Of a DNA stretch of 64,000 nt, positions 40,081 to 50,633 are shown one piece after another. Each line of letters opens with the position of its first letter. Within the stretch, counting starts at the first letter, position 1. Source of the stretch: Buchnera aphidicola (Cinara strobi) (GTDB lineage: Bacteria > Pseudomonadota > Gammaproteobacteria > Enterobacterales > Enterobacteriaceae); contig NZ_LR025085.1 in the NCBI RefSeq assembly GCF_900560745.1, positions 62,001 to 126,000 on the forward strand. Reading direction: 5' to 3'. A program made the position numbers and the translations under genes. The notes beneath the pieces are model-generated. The model was not told the origin of the DNA. It saw only the letters and a list, made by a program, of their open reading frames with translations, and ran no database searches.

Positions 40081-40896
40081 ATGAATAAATTTATATTTAA
40101 TCAACATACTCCAATTAAAAAATTGGGTCAAAATTTTTTAAAAAATAAAATAATTATTAGTAAAATTATCAATTTAATAGATTTAAATTATACTGATCAT
40201 GTTATTGAAATCGGACCTGGGTTCGGGGCTTTAACATTTCCTATGTGTGATATAGTAGATAAAATAACTATTTTAGAGATAGATGAAAAAATTGTATTTT
40301 TTTTATCTCAATGTTTACTTCATGATAAATTAAATATTATTTTAACAGATGCAATGAGGTTTGATTTTAAATATTTTTTTTCGTTAAAAAAAAATGTTAT
40401 ATATCGATTTGTAGGTAATTTACCATACAATATTTCTACTAGTTTTTTTTTATTAGTTACTAAATATTATTATAATATTTATGATATGCATTTTATGTTT
40501 CAAAAAGAAGTAGCTGAACGATTATTAGCATCTCCTGATACTAAATCATATGGAAGATTAAGTATTATTGCTCAGTGTTTTTACAGAATTGTTCCGTTAC
40601 TTAGTGTAAATAAACTTAATTTTTTTCCAATACCTAAAGTAGATTCTATTTTTTTGAGATTTAGGCCGAATAATTTTATTGATTCTAAAGATTTATTAAG
40701 TCATTATACTTCTTTAGGAATAGTAACTAGAATATCTTTTAGTCATAGACGTAAATTATTGTATAAAAATTTATCTGGATTATTTTCTAAAAAAGAGTTA
40801 TTAAGTCTAAATATAGATCCCTATGCTCGAGCAGAAAATATTCCAGTTTCTCAATATATACAGTTAGCAAAAATTTTTCTTAAAAATAAACTATAG
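40081..40896 (+). CDS. rsmA: 16S rRNA dimethyladenosine transferase
   Basis: RsmA (KsgA) dimethylates A1518 and A1519 of 16S rRNA and acts as a late 30S checkpoint. It has 271 residues (E. coli 273). KKLGQNFLKNKIII is the N-terminus, VIEIGPGFGALTFPM the SAM-binding motif I, ILEIDEKI motif II, and GNLPYNISTSFFLLV the NLPY catalytic motif IV. RISFSHRRKLLYKNL marks the C-terminal domain. ATG at 40081 has only a weak ribosome site. Confidence 0.96.
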   Translation: MNKFIFNQHTPIKKLGQNFLKNKIIISKIINLIDLNYTDHVIEIGPGFGALTFPMCDIVDKITILEIDEKIVFFLSQCLLHDKLNIILTDAMRFDFKYFFSLKKNVIYRFVGNLPYNISTSFFLLVTKYYYNIYDMHFMFQKEVAERLLASPDTKSYGRLSIIAQCFYRIVPLLSVNKLNFFPIPKVDSIFLRFRPNNFIDSKDLLSHYTSLGIVTRISFSHRRKLLYKNLSGLFSKKELLSLNIDPYARAENIPVSQYIQLAKIFLKNKL

Positions 40897-41417
40897 AATT
40901 AAATAATTATTTGATTTTTAATAGATTTTTATTAAAATAAACTAAATTTTATATATTATTAATTATATTTTTAGTAAAAATATTATTTTTTTTAAAAAAT
41001 ATAAATTTATTTTTTAAATTTAAAATTTATTAATAACGTGATTTTAATAAAATCTTATTTTTTTTTATTTTTATTTTTAATAGATTCTAAGAGCTTATAG
41101 AAATATGAGTTTTTTGAAATATTTTTTTATTAAATATTTTTAATATATATATCGTTGTATTAAAACAAATACCTAAATAAATTTTATTTATTTGAAATAA
41201 AAATATAAATATAATTTTTTGATTATTTAAAGTATATTTATAAAAATTAATTATATTTATACAATATATTTTTTAGTTAGATATTTTATTGATGATGTTA
41301 TCATGTTTATAACAAACAGAAGAATTTTTATAAACATAATTGTTATTATGTTTATAATGTACTATTTTGTTAATATAAAAATTAAATTTTTCATTAAATG
41401 AGGTATTTTAACGAAAA
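40897..41417. repeat. rsmA-carB convergent spacer with three related 10-bp repeats (41303-41357)
   Basis: In this 521-bp spacer, ATGTTTATAA occurs at 41303-41312 and 41348-41357, and its exact reverse complement at 41328-41337 between them. The middle copy can pair with either outer copy, giving two mutually exclusive 10-bp hairpins (loops of 15 and 10 bases). It lies near the 3' end of the minus-strand carAB message and probably serves as a terminator. The rest of the spacer is featureless A+T-rich DNA. Confidence 0.5.
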
Positions 41418-44400
41418 TTATTTTTTTATTTTCCTATGAATTTCCTGTAAAGAAGTAATTGGATATTTTCCAATATTTCTAAAAGAAGAAATAGTTGCAA
41501 AAGCTCCGTTTAGTGTAGAGTCATAATGTATTCTATATTTTAGTGCATTATTTCGTATTTCTTGTGTTTCTTTGTTTGTATGGTTGTCTGTAGATGTATT
41601 AATAATATAAATATATTTTTTGTTTTTTATAAAATCTTGAACATTAGGTTTCCCTTCATGAATTTTATTAACTAGTTTGGCTTTAATTCCTACAGATTGT
41701 AATTTTAAGTATGTCCCTGATGTTGCTTCTAGATTGAATTTTAATTTTTTTAATTGTATAGCTAAATTAATGATAGATTTTTTATCTGAATTTTTTACTG
41801 AGAGTAATATTGTTCCTTTTGTTTTTAATTTAATATAAATTCCAAGCATGGCTTTATAAAAGGCTAAAGAAAAATTTTTACCTATACCCATTACCTCTCC
41901 AGTAGATTTCATTTCAGGACCTAAAAAGGGACTAGTATTTGGAAATTTATTAAATGGCAATACTACTTCTTTAACAAAATATTGCTTGGGTGTTATTGTT
42001 TTTGTATATTTTTGTTGAAATAAATTTTTCCCGCATATGACCCGCATTGCGATTTTTGCTAGTGGGGCTCCAATAGCTTTAGATACAAATGGTATGCTTC
42101 TTGAGGCACGTGGATTAACTTCTAAAATAAATATTTTTTTATTTTTAATAGCAAATTGGATGTTTATTAATCCATATACCTTTAATTTAAGAGCTAAAAT
42201 TTTTGTTTGTTCTTTTATTTTTTTTTGTATTTTTTTATTTATAGTATAAACAGGTAAGGTACATGCTGAATCCCCTGAATGTATCCCCGCTTGTTCTATA
42301 TGCTCCATAATTCCACCAATAAATACTGATTTCTTATCGCATACTGCATCTACATCTATTTCGGTAGCATTTTCTAGATATTGATCTAATAAAATTATTT
42401 GATTAACTGATTGTTTTTCACGATTTAAAAAATATTTACATAAATGTTCATCATTGTAAATGATTTCCATTTCTCTCCCGCCCAAAACATAAGACGGCCT
42501 AACAATAACAGGATATCCAATATAATTAGATTTTTTTAATGCTTCTTTTATATTTTTTGCTGTTTCGTTGATTGGTTGCCTTAACTGTAATTTCTTAATT
42601 ATATTTTGAAATTTTTTTCTGTTTTCAGCAATGTCGATATACTTTGGTTGAGTTCCTAGTATGTTTACTCCCTCTTTTTGAAGAGATCTAGCGAGTTTTA
42701 ACGGAGTTTGTCCTCCATATTGAATAACGATTCCTTTAGGTTTTTCTATTCTTACGATTTCTAATATTTCTTCTAAATTAATAGGCTCAAAATATAATCT
42801 ATCAGAAATATCATAATCTGTAGATACAGTTTCAGGATTACAATTAATCATAATTGTTTCATATTTATCTTCTTTTAATATTTTTGATGCATGTACGCAA
42901 CAATAGTCAAATTCAATTCCTTGTCCAATTCTGTTGGGCCCGCTTCCTAATATAATTATTTTTTTTAAATTATTAGTAGGTAAAGATTCGCATTCATCTT
43001 CCCAGGTAGAGTACATATAGGCCGTCTCTGTGGAAAATTCTGAAGCACATGTGTCAATTCGTTTATATACAGGATGTAATTTTAATGCATATCGTTTTTT
43101 TCGTATATCAGATTCTTTGGTACCTATTAATTGAGAAATTCTTAAATCTGAGAATCCTTTTGCTTTTAATTCTTTTAATCTAGTAAAATTTAAATGTGAT
43201 AATTTGGTTTTTTTAACGCTTTCTTCAGTAGAAATTAAATCTTTTATTTGATTTAGAAACCATGGATCTATATTTGTAAGGTTTTTTATTTTTTCAATAG
43301 ACCAGTTTATCCTAAAAGCTTCTCCTATATACCATAGTCGATGAGGTCCAGCTTCTTTTAATTCATATTTTATTTTTTTTTCTTTAGATATATTTTTTTT
43401 TACTAATTTTTTTGGATTAAGTTCAATATCAAATCCGGTTGATCCAATTTCTAGGCTCCTAATTGCTTTTTGTAATGATTCTTGAAATGTTCGACCAATT
43501 GCCATCACTTCTCCTATAGATTTCATTTGAGTAGTCAATCGATCATTACATCCGTGAAATTTTTTGAAATCAAATCTTGGAATTTTTGTAACAATATAGT
43601 CAATTGAAGGTTCAAATGCTGCTGGAGTATTTTTTCCTGTAATATTATTTTCTAATTCGTCTAAAGTGTATCCGATAGATAATTTAGAAGCAATTCGAGC
43701 AATAGGAAATCCAGTAGCTTTAGAGGCTAAAGCAGATGATCTCGATACTCTTGGATTCATTTCAATAACTATCATGCGCCCGGTTTTTGGGTTTACAGCA
43801 AATTGCACATTAGACCCCCCGCTTTTTACTCCGATTTCTTTCATAATAGAAATAGCAGCATTACGCATTTTTTGATATTCTTTATCACGTAAAGTTTGAG
43901 CTGGTGCAATCGTGATTGAATCACCAGTATGTATCCCCATTGGATCTATATTTTCAATTGTACATATTACGATAAAATTTTTTTTTGAGTCTTGAATTAC
44001 TTCTAATTCATATTCCTTCCATCCGATTAACGATTCATCAATTAGCAATTCAGATGTCGGGGACAGCTCAAGCCCCTGAAAGCAGATATTTTGAAATTCT
44101 TTATAATTATATGCGATTCCCCCTCCGCTCCCTCCCATAGTAAATGATGGTCGAATAATACAAGGGAAGCCAATGGTTTCAACAATAGAGTTTGCCTCTT
44201 TAATAGTATGAGCAATCCCACATTTGGCTGTATTGAGATTAATTTTTTTCATAGATTTTTCAAATAAAAATCTATTTTCTGCTTTTTCAATAGATTTAAT
44301 TGTAGTACCTAATAGTTTTATTTGATATTTTTTTAAAATTCCGGTGTGATATAATTGTAATACACAATTAAGGGCTGTTTGTCCACCCATAGTAGGTAAA

Positions 44401-44657
44401 ATAGCATCTGGCTTTTCTTTTTCTATAATTTTAGTAACAATCTTAATGTTAATAGGTTCTATATAAGTAATATCAGCTATTTCGGGATCTGTCATAATCG
44501 TAGCTGGATTTGAATTAATTAAAATAATCTTATAACCTTCTTCTTTTAACGCTTGACATGATTGAACTCCTGAATAATCAAATTCACAGGCTTGTCCAAT
44601 TATAATTGGACCTGAACCTATAATTAATATGGAGTGTATATCATTTCTTTTAGGCAT
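41418..44657 (-). CDS. carB: Carbamoyl-phosphate synthase large chain
   Basis: Makes carbamoyl phosphate from ammonia, bicarbonate and two ATP for arginine and pyrimidines. It has 1079 residues (E. coli 1073), with two ATP-grasp halves. The first has [33 protein letters not shown] and [17 protein letters not shown]. The second has [31 protein letters not shown] and [19 protein letters not shown]-terminal MGS allosteric domain closes the protein. It overlaps the carA end by 8 bases. Confidence 0.97.
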   Translation of the reverse strand: MPKRNDIHSILIIGSGPIIIGQACEFDYSGVQSCQALKEEGYKIILINSNPATIMTDPEIADITYIEPINIKIVTKIIEKEKPDAILPTMGGQTALNCVLQLYHTGILKKYQIKLLGTTIKSIEKAENRFLFEKSMKKINLNTAKCGIAHTIKEANSIVETIGFPCIIRPSFTMGGSGGGIAYNYKEFQNICFQGLELSPTSELLIDESLIGWKEYELEVIQDSKKNFIVICTIENIDPMGIHTGDSITIAPAQTLRDKEYQKMRNAAISIMKEIGVKSGGSNVQFAVNPKTGRMIVIEMNPRVSRSSALASKATGFPIARIASKLSIGYTLDELENNITGKNTPAAFEPSIDYIVTKIPRFDFKKFHGCNDRLTTQMKSIGEVMAIGRTFQESLQKAIRSLEIGSTGFDIELNPKKLVKKNISKEKKIKYELKEAGPHRLWYIGEAFRINWSIEKIKNLTNIDPWFLNQIKDLISTEESVKKTKLSHLNFTRLKELKAKGFSDLRISQLIGTKESDIRKKRYALKLHPVYKRIDTCASEFSTETAYMYSTWEDECESLPTNNLKKIIILGSGPNRIGQGIEFDYCCVHASKILKEDKYETIMINCNPETVSTDYDISDRLYFEPINLEEILEIVRIEKPKGIVIQYGGQTPLKLARSLQKEGVNILGTQPKYIDIAENRKKFQNIIKKLQLRQPINETAKNIKEALKKSNYIGYPVIVRPSYVLGGREMEIIYNDEHLCKYFLNREKQSVNQIILLDQYLENATEIDVDAVCDKKSVFIGGIMEHIEQAGIHSGDSACTLPVYTINKKIQKKIKEQTKILALKLKVYGLINIQFAIKNKKIFILEVNPRASRSIPFVSKAIGAPLAKIAMRVICGKNLFQQKYTKTITPKQYFVKEVVLPFNKFPNTSPFLGPEMKSTGEVMGIGKNFSLAFYKAMLGIYIKLKTKGTILLSVKNSDKKSIINLAIQLKKLKFNLEATSGTYLKLQSVGIKAKLVNKIHEGKPNVQDFIKNKKYIYIINTSTDNHTNKETQEIRNNALKYRIHYDSTLNGAFATISSFRNIGKYPITSLQEIHRKIKK

Positions 44658-45774
44658 ATAAATTTTCTCTATTTAGCATGTTATTAATAAAAATATTAAA
44701 TAATTCTTGGATATCATTAGTACCCGGATGAGATTCTGGATGTCCCTGAAAGCTGAAGGAAGGATGATTTTTTAAGGAAATCCCTTGGATAGTTTTATCA
44801 AATAAAGATATGTGTGTGATTAACATATTTTTTTTTATTGTATCAGGATCAATTGTAAAGTTATGATTTTGTGATGTAATAAATACTTTTTTTGTTGATA
44901 CGTTTTGAACAGGATGATTAGATCCGTGATGGCCAAATTTCATTTTTATAATTTTTGACCCTAACGATAGAGCTAAAATTTGATGTCCTAAACAAATTCC
45001 AAAAATAGGTACTGAATAATTTAATAATTTTTTAACATTTTTTATGGAAACTAGGTATGATCGAGGATCTCCAGGTCCATTAGATAACAGTATCCCAGAT
45101 GGATGAAGAGATAAAATAGTTTTTGCAGAAGTATCAAAAGGAACTAATGTAATTTTACAACCTTTTTTTTGTAATATTTTTAATATACTTGTTTTTATTC
45201 CGAAATCATATACTACAACATGAAATATTTTTTTTATTTGTGTAGTTTTTGTTTTTTTAATATCCCATATATGTATTATTTTTGTTCCCTGTGACATAGG
45301 GACATTTTTTTTACTTTTTTCTTTAGCTGATTTAATTTTTTTGAAAGCATTTTTTTTGTTTATATAACGATTGGTTTGAATGCATCCATATTGTGATCCT
45401 TGTTCTCTTAAAATTCGAGTCAGTTTTCTTGTATCTATTTCTGAAATTACAATAATTTTATTTTTTATAATATATTGACTGAAATCTTGAGTGCTATATA
45501 AATTACTATTAATAGTTGATATGGATTTTATGATAATTCCGCTGGCATGAATTTTATTAGATTCTTCATCTTTTTTGTTTGTACCAACATTCCCGATATG
45601 TGGGCAAGTGAATGAGATAATTTGGCTGTGATAAGACGGATCGGTTAAAATTTCTTGATAACCAGTCATAGCTGTATTAAAAACAATTTCTCCAGCTATT
45701 TCTCCTTCTATACCAATAGTTTTCCCGGTAAAAATAATTCCTTTTTCTAGTATTAATTTTGCTTTTATAGACAA
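44650..45774 (-). CDS. carA: Carbamoyl-phosphate synthase small (glutaminase) chain
   Basis: Glutaminase that channels ammonia to CarB. I place the start at TTG 45774, giving 374 residues (E. coli 382), because CAGGAGAAAA lies just before it and [17 protein letters not shown] then aligns with the family N-terminus. To my knowledge E. coli carA also begins with TTG. In-frame ATGs at 45789 and 45822 would put the ribosome site inside the gene. [13 protein letters not shown], the nucleophile in [15 protein letters not shown] and [10 protein letters not shown] are intact. Confidence 0.95.
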   Translation of the reverse strand: MSIKAKLILEKGIIFTGKTIGIEGEIAGEIVFNTAMTGYQEILTDPSYHSQIISFTCPHIGNVGTNKKDEESNKIHASGIIIKSISTINSNLYSTQDFSQYIIKNKIIVISEIDTRKLTRILREQGSQYGCIQTNRYINKKNAFKKIKSAKEKSKKNVPMSQGTKIIHIWDIKKTKTTQIKKIFHVVVYDFGIKTSILKILQKKGCKITLVPFDTSAKTILSLHPSGILLSNGPGDPRSYLVSIKNVKKLLNYSVPIFGICLGHQILALSLGSKIIKMKFGHHGSNHPVQNVSTKKVFITSQNHNFTIDPDTIKKNMLITHISLFDKTIQGISLKNHPSFSFQGHPESHPGTNDIQELFNIFINNMLNRENLYA

Positions 45775-45853
45775 AATTTTCTCCTGCATGTTAGTTTGAT
45801 ATATATATGTATGTATATACATATCTATATTATTTGAATTTAATAATAAAATT

Positions 45854-46708
45854 TTATTTATTGAAATATTTTTTTCGTTTTTTCAGTGTATCGCTTAAAA
45901 CATCTTTCATGCTATAAAGACCATTTTTTTTATCTTGAATCCATATAGCAGCTTCAAGAGCTCCTTTGGCAAAAATAGATCGATTTGAAGCGTTATGAGT
46001 AATAGAAATTTTTTCATATCTATTTTCAAATAGAACTGTATGTTTTCCAATTGTACTTCCAGCTCGAATAGTAGAGAATCCGATTTTTTTTCTTTCTCTA
46101 ATTCCAGTATTACCTTTTCTAGAAAATATAGCAGATTTATTAAAATCCCATTTCATATTTTTGCAAATTATCTTTCCTAATTGTAAAGCAGTCCCAGAAG
46201 GAGAATCTATTTTGTTTCTATGATGAGATTCTATAATTTCAATATCACAGGTTTTATCAAACATATATGACACATATTTTAATAGTTGATGTAAAATATT
46301 AATTCCAATACTAAAATTAGGAGAAAATAATATTGGTATGCTATAAGAAGCATCTTTAATCGCTTTCATTTGTTTTTTATTAAAACCAGTCGTTCCAATA
46401 ATCATTTTTTTTTTGTATGCAATACAGTATTTTATTATTTTCATAGTAACAAAAGGTATACTAAAATCAATAAATGTATTAAATGGAAGAATATTAGTAT
46501 TCTTTTTTAGATCTTCTAGTGTAAGAAGAAAATTTTTTTTATTTAAAAAATCTGCTGAATTTTTTAATTGATGACTGTTTTTATGAATATTATTAATTAA
46601 TGCATGGACTAATTGAATTTGTTCATGTTTTTTTATTTCTTTTATTAGCATTTGCCCCATTTGTCCAAATGCTCCGGAGATAATAATTCTCATTTTTTCT
46701 TTTTTCAT
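45854..46708 (-). CDS. dapB: 4-hydroxy-tetrahydrodipicolinate reductase
   Basis: NAD(P)H reductase following DapA in lysine synthesis, 284 residues (E. coli 273). IIISGAFGQMGQMLIKEI is the nucleotide-binding loop, GTTGFNKKQM and FSPNFSIGINILHQLL flank the active site, IESHHRNKIDSPSGTALQLG holds the catalytic histidines and lysine. An ATG five codons in (46693) is an equally possible start. It precedes carA and carB on the same strand, as in E. coli. Confidence 0.95.
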   Translation of the reverse strand: MKKEKMRIIISGAFGQMGQMLIKEIKKHEQIQLVHALINNIHKNSHQLKNSADFLNKKNFLLTLEDLKKNTNILPFNTFIDFSIPFVTMKIIKYCIAYKKKMIIGTTGFNKKQMKAIKDASYSIPILFSPNFSIGINILHQLLKYVSYMFDKTCDIEIIESHHRNKIDSPSGTALQLGKIICKNMKWDFNKSAIFSRKGNTGIRERKKIGFSTIRAGSTIGKHTVLFENRYEKISITHNASNRSIFAKGALEAAIWIQDKKNGLYSMKDVLSDTLKKRKKYFNK

Positions 46709-46944
46709 TTTTTTGAGTTTATTTTATGATTATTATTTATTTATAAAATTTTAATAATTGAGTACAAGTTGTTAATTTTTTAAAATTAATTATAATTTTG
46801 AAAGAAAATTTTAATATTTATATATAATTTATTTTTAAATATCTAGATAATTTTTTTTGCTTTTTTTCAAGTAATTGTATAAAAGTACATATTATAGTTA
46901 TAATGAGATATTAGAGGGTAAAACTATATTACAAAATTAATATC

Positions 46945-49782
46945 TTATAAAAAAATATGATTTTTGTTTTTTTGTGTTGTATTTTCAATACATCTATTAC
47001 ATATTTCGCTTTTATTTTCAAGATAGTTAATTTTTTTAGAATAATTCCAGCAGCGAGGACATTTTATTTTATTACTTTTTTTTATTATTATTTTTAAATT
47101 TTTTATTTTCTTACTTTTATAGCCTATTTTAGGTGCGCTTGAATAGCGCTTTAACTGTATTTCAGATACTAAAAAAACGAATTTTAATTCAGAATTAAAG
47201 GATAATAACAAATCAAATGTTTTCCTATTTACGTACAATATTAATATTGTTTCTAATGAGTGATTTATGAATTTATTTTTTATTTCTTGTTCAATTATTT
47301 TATTGACTTCATTTCTTATTTTGAATATTTTTTTCCATATAATAGAATGATATGAGTTATTTTTTGAAAAAGGTTGGATTTTTTTAAACCATTTTTTAGT
47401 AAATATAGATTTATCTTTTTTTTCTTTTAATTGGTTCCATATTTCTTCTGCAGTAAAAGATAATATTGGAGCAATCCATCTTGCTAAGGAATGTAAGATA
47501 TAAAATATGGTTGTTTGCCCACTACGTCTCTCTATACTATTAGAATGCATAGTATATTGACGATCTTTTATTATTTCTAAATAACAAGACCCTAATTTGA
47601 TAGAACAAAAATTAATAATTTTTTGTACTACTTTGTGAAAATTATAACAAGAATAATATTTGATAATTTTTTTTTGATATTTATACGTAACATCTATAAT
47701 CCACTTATCTAATAATAACATTTTTTTATATGTTATTTTATTTGTGTGTGAATTATAGTCAAAAATATTAGAGAATAAAAATCTTATAGTATTTCTTATT
47801 CTTCTATAATGATCTGTAATTTGTTTTAACTTTTTATCAGAAATAGACATATCATTAGTATAATCAGTATATGCTACCCATAATCTTAAAATATCAGCCC
47901 CCCATTTTTTAATAATTTTTTGTGGTTTAATGATATTATTTAGGGATTTAGACATTTTTTGACCGTTTTTATCTACTACAAATCCGTGTGTGATAACTGA
48001 TAAGTATGGCGCTTGCTGTTTAGTAATTACAGATGTAATTAATGATGACATAAACCATCCGCGATGTTGATCAGATCCCTCTAAATATAAATCAGCTTTA
48101 TGATTTTTTTTATTATCTAAATTACATTGATAGATATTTAGTTGATGACTTGATCCTGATTCAAACCAAACATCAAGAATATCATCAATTTTTTGATACA
48201 TATCAGGATTATCTTTAATCCAATCGCTTATTTTAGATTCCCACCATATTTTATATCCATGTTTTTGAATTTTTTGAGCAATTTTTTTTATTATTAAAGT
48301 AGTATCTGGATGTAGTTTTTTGGTTTTTTTGTGTATAAAAACTGGAAGCGGGACCCCCCAAGTTCTTTGCCGTGAAATACACCAGTCGGGTCTATTTTTT
48401 AGCATTTTGTTCATTCTATTTTTTCCCCACCCAGGAATCCATGAAACATTTTTAATTTCTTCTTTTATTTTATCTTTTAAATTAGAATCAGATATTTTAA
48501 TAAACCATTGAGGGGTAGCTCTAAAAATAACTGGTTTTTTATGACGCCAACAATGAGGATAAGAGTGTTTAATTTGTTTTGAGAAGAGAATTTTTTTATT
48601 TTTTTGTAATAATTTTAAAATTATATTTTGTTTATTAAAAATATGTATGTTATTTAATAATTTATATTTTTTCAAACAATAGAACCCTAATTTATCTATT
48701 TTTTGATTAGGGGCAATATTGTATTTTTTACATGCAATAAAATCTTCGTATCCGTGATCAGGGGACATATGTACCGCCCCAGTTCCTAAGTCACTTGATA
48801 CATGTTGGGACAAAATGATTGGAATTGAAGTTTTAAAAATAGGGTGCACACATTGAATGTGCTCTAATTCTTTTCCTTGAATAGATTCAATAACTTTCCA
48901 TTTTTGTATGTTATTATTTTTAATAATCTGAAACATTAATTTTCGTTCAAATATATAATATTTTTTTTGTATTTTTAATACATGATAGTTTAGATTCGGA
49001 TTAACAGCGATAGCTTGACAAGTTGGAAGAGTCCAAGGGGTTGTAGTAAATATAACGATTGAAATTTTTTTAAAAGGGTTTATTTTTTTTCTTACTTGCT
49101 TGTCACATAGTAATATTTTTTTAGGGTAATGTTTTATTTTAAAGGAAATATATAGAGAAGTAGATTTTTTTTTTTTATATTCTATTTCAGCTTCTGCTAA
49201 AGAAGATTGACATTCAAAACACCAATAAATAGGTTTTAAATCTCGGTATAGATAACCATTTTTAATGATTTTAGCTAACATCAAAATTGTATTTGCTTGA
49301 TTATTGTAATTAATTGTTAAATTAGCATTTTTCCAATCTGCTAATACCCCTAATCGGATAAAATCTTTTCTTTGTTGATTAACTTGCTGTAAGACATATT
49401 GATGACATTGAGATCGAAATTTTTTTTTATTAATATTTCTAATTTGATTAGAAATATTTTTTTCTAATTTTTGTTCAATTGGTAATCCATGACAATCCCA
49501 ACACGGAATATATGGAGCGAAAAAACCAGACATACGTTTAAATTTTAAAATAATGTCTTTTAAAATTTTATTAACGGCATGCCCTATATGGATATCCCCG
49601 TTAGCATATGGGGGTCCATCATATAAAAAAAAATTTTTATTTTTTTTATTTTTTATTTCCAATAAATTATATAGCTTATTTTTTTTCCACTGTTTTAGTA
49701 TTTCCAGCTCCTTTATAGCCAGATTTGCTTTCATTGGAAAAGTAGTTTTAGGTAAATTTAAAGAATTTTTAATATTTTTCAT
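46945..49782 (-). CDS. ileS: Isoleucyl-tRNA synthetase
   Basis: Class I synthetase of 945 residues (E. coli 938). The HIGH motif is in DGPPYANGDIHIGHAVNK and KMSKS in GQKMSKSLNN. The CP1 editing domain keeps the threonine cluster FTTTPWTLP, the histidine of VHMSP and the aspartate of GYEDF, though the asparagine after WTLP (PAN in E. coli) reads PTC. The C-terminal zinc finger CPRCWNYSKK and CNRC is intact. lspA, which follows ileS in E. coli and many Buchnera, is not present; dapB follows after a 236-bp spacer. Confidence 0.96.
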   Translation of the reverse strand: MKNIKNSLNLPKTTFPMKANLAIKELEILKQWKKNKLYNLLEIKNKKNKNFFLYDGPPYANGDIHIGHAVNKILKDIILKFKRMSGFFAPYIPCWDCHGLPIEQKLEKNISNQIRNINKKKFRSQCHQYVLQQVNQQRKDFIRLGVLADWKNANLTINYNNQANTILMLAKIIKNGYLYRDLKPIYWCFECQSSLAEAEIEYKKKKSTSLYISFKIKHYPKKILLCDKQVRKKINPFKKISIVIFTTTPWTLPTCQAIAVNPNLNYHVLKIQKKYYIFERKLMFQIIKNNNIQKWKVIESIQGKELEHIQCVHPIFKTSIPIILSQHVSSDLGTGAVHMSPDHGYEDFIACKKYNIAPNQKIDKLGFYCLKKYKLLNNIHIFNKQNIILKLLQKNKKILFSKQIKHSYPHCWRHKKPVIFRATPQWFIKISDSNLKDKIKEEIKNVSWIPGWGKNRMNKMLKNRPDWCISRQRTWGVPLPVFIHKKTKKLHPDTTLIIKKIAQKIQKHGYKIWWESKISDWIKDNPDMYQKIDDILDVWFESGSSHQLNIYQCNLDNKKNHKADLYLEGSDQHRGWFMSSLITSVITKQQAPYLSVITHGFVVDKNGQKMSKSLNNIIKPQKIIKKWGADILRLWVAYTDYTNDMSISDKKLKQITDHYRRIRNTIRFLFSNIFDYNSHTNKITYKKMLLLDKWIIDVTYKYQKKIIKYYSCYNFHKVVQKIINFCSIKLGSCYLEIIKDRQYTMHSNSIERRSGQTTIFYILHSLARWIAPILSFTAEEIWNQLKEKKDKSIFTKKWFKKIQPFSKNNSYHSIIWKKIFKIRNEVNKIIEQEIKNKFINHSLETILILYVNRKTFDLLLSFNSELKFVFLVSEIQLKRYSSAPKIGYKSKKIKNLKIIIKKSNKIKCPRCWNYSKKINYLENKSEICNRCIENTTQKNKNHIFL

Positions 49783-50297
49783 ATGTCGCTATTCTTAAAT
49801 AAGACGGTGTATTTTAATACATAATAAAAAAGTATTGTGCATGATTAGTTTTTACAAGAAGCATTTTATTTTATTACAATTAAAATTTTTAATAATTATT
49901 ATTTTATTAAATCTTCTATAAAATATATTGTATTATATTTATATGATTTTTTAAATTAAAATTATAGAATTAATTAGTAAATTACTAATTCTGTTTTTAG
50001 AAAATTTGAATATGGTTTTTAAAAATATTAGTTTTTACAAGTATATTTATTTATATATTTCAATATATATAGTATTTTTTTATATATAAAAGTGTTTTTT
50101 AAAAAAAAATTATATATTTAATTAATTTAGATGAGATTATATCAATTTTTTATGTACTTTTTTTATATAAAATATATTATATATTATATATATTTTATAT
50201 ATCATAATTGATATATTTAATTTGACATCTTATTAATTATTCTATAATTTTTATAGAAATTATTTTTTAGTATTTTATACTGGAGGTTATAATTATT
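49783..50297. other. Divergent ileS/rpsT spacer with a 15-bp direct repeat
   Basis: 515 bp of A+T-rich DNA. ATTAGTTTTTACAAG occurs twice, at 49844-49858 and 50027-50041. TGGAGGT at 50281 is the rpsT ribosome site. ribF, which lies between rpsT and ileS in E. coli, is absent and no remnant is recognisable. Promoters for both genes should lie here. Confidence 0.35.
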
Positions 50298-50558
50298 TTG
50301 GCAAATATTAATTCATCTAAAAAACATGCTATTTTATCAGAACAACGTAGAAAAAATAATTCTAGTAAACGATCTCAAGTAAAAACATTTATGAAAAAAA
50401 TATATAAATTTATTAAAGAAAAAAAAAAAGAAAAAGCTATTCAAATTTTTTATGTATTACAATCAATTATTGATAGATATTCCTTAAAAGGAGTAATGCA
50501 TGCTAATAAAGCTGCTAGATACAAATCAAAAATAATGAAAGATATTTTTAAAATTTAA
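50298..50558 (+). CDS. rpsT: 30S ribosomal protein S20 (bS20)
   Basis: 86 residues (E. coli 87), basic. ANINSSKKHAILSEQRRK, RSQVKTFMKKIYKFI and GVMHANKAARYKSKI match the family. The start is TTG at 50298 after TGGAGG. E. coli rpsT also begins with UUG, which takes part in its autogenous control. It converges with dnaJ. Confidence 0.95.
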   Translation: MANINSSKKHAILSEQRRKNNSSKRSQVKTFMKKIYKFIKEKKKEKAIQIFYVLQSIIDRYSLKGVMHANKAARYKSKIMKDIFKI

Positions 50559-50583
50559 CATTTTTTATAATATTACGTAATAA

Positions 50584-50619
50584 GTATTGCTTCTATTTTT
50601 GGTATATAGATAGCAATAC
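50584..50619. terminator. 13-bp hairpin between rpsT and dnaJ
   Basis: Arms 50584-50596 (GTATTGCTTCTAT) and 50606-50619 pair over 13 bp with one bulged T and a 9-base loop, inside the 75-bp spacer of two converging genes. It contains several G-C pairs, so it is stronger than background. A CTCTTT stretch follows on the plus strand. Confidence 0.55.
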
Positions 50620-50633
50620 CCTCTTTACATATT

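Noticed and set aside
49844-50041. 15-bp direct repeat as an insertion target duplication
   Set aside because: The 168 bases between the copies show no transposon ends or coding potential; likely chance or an old duplication.
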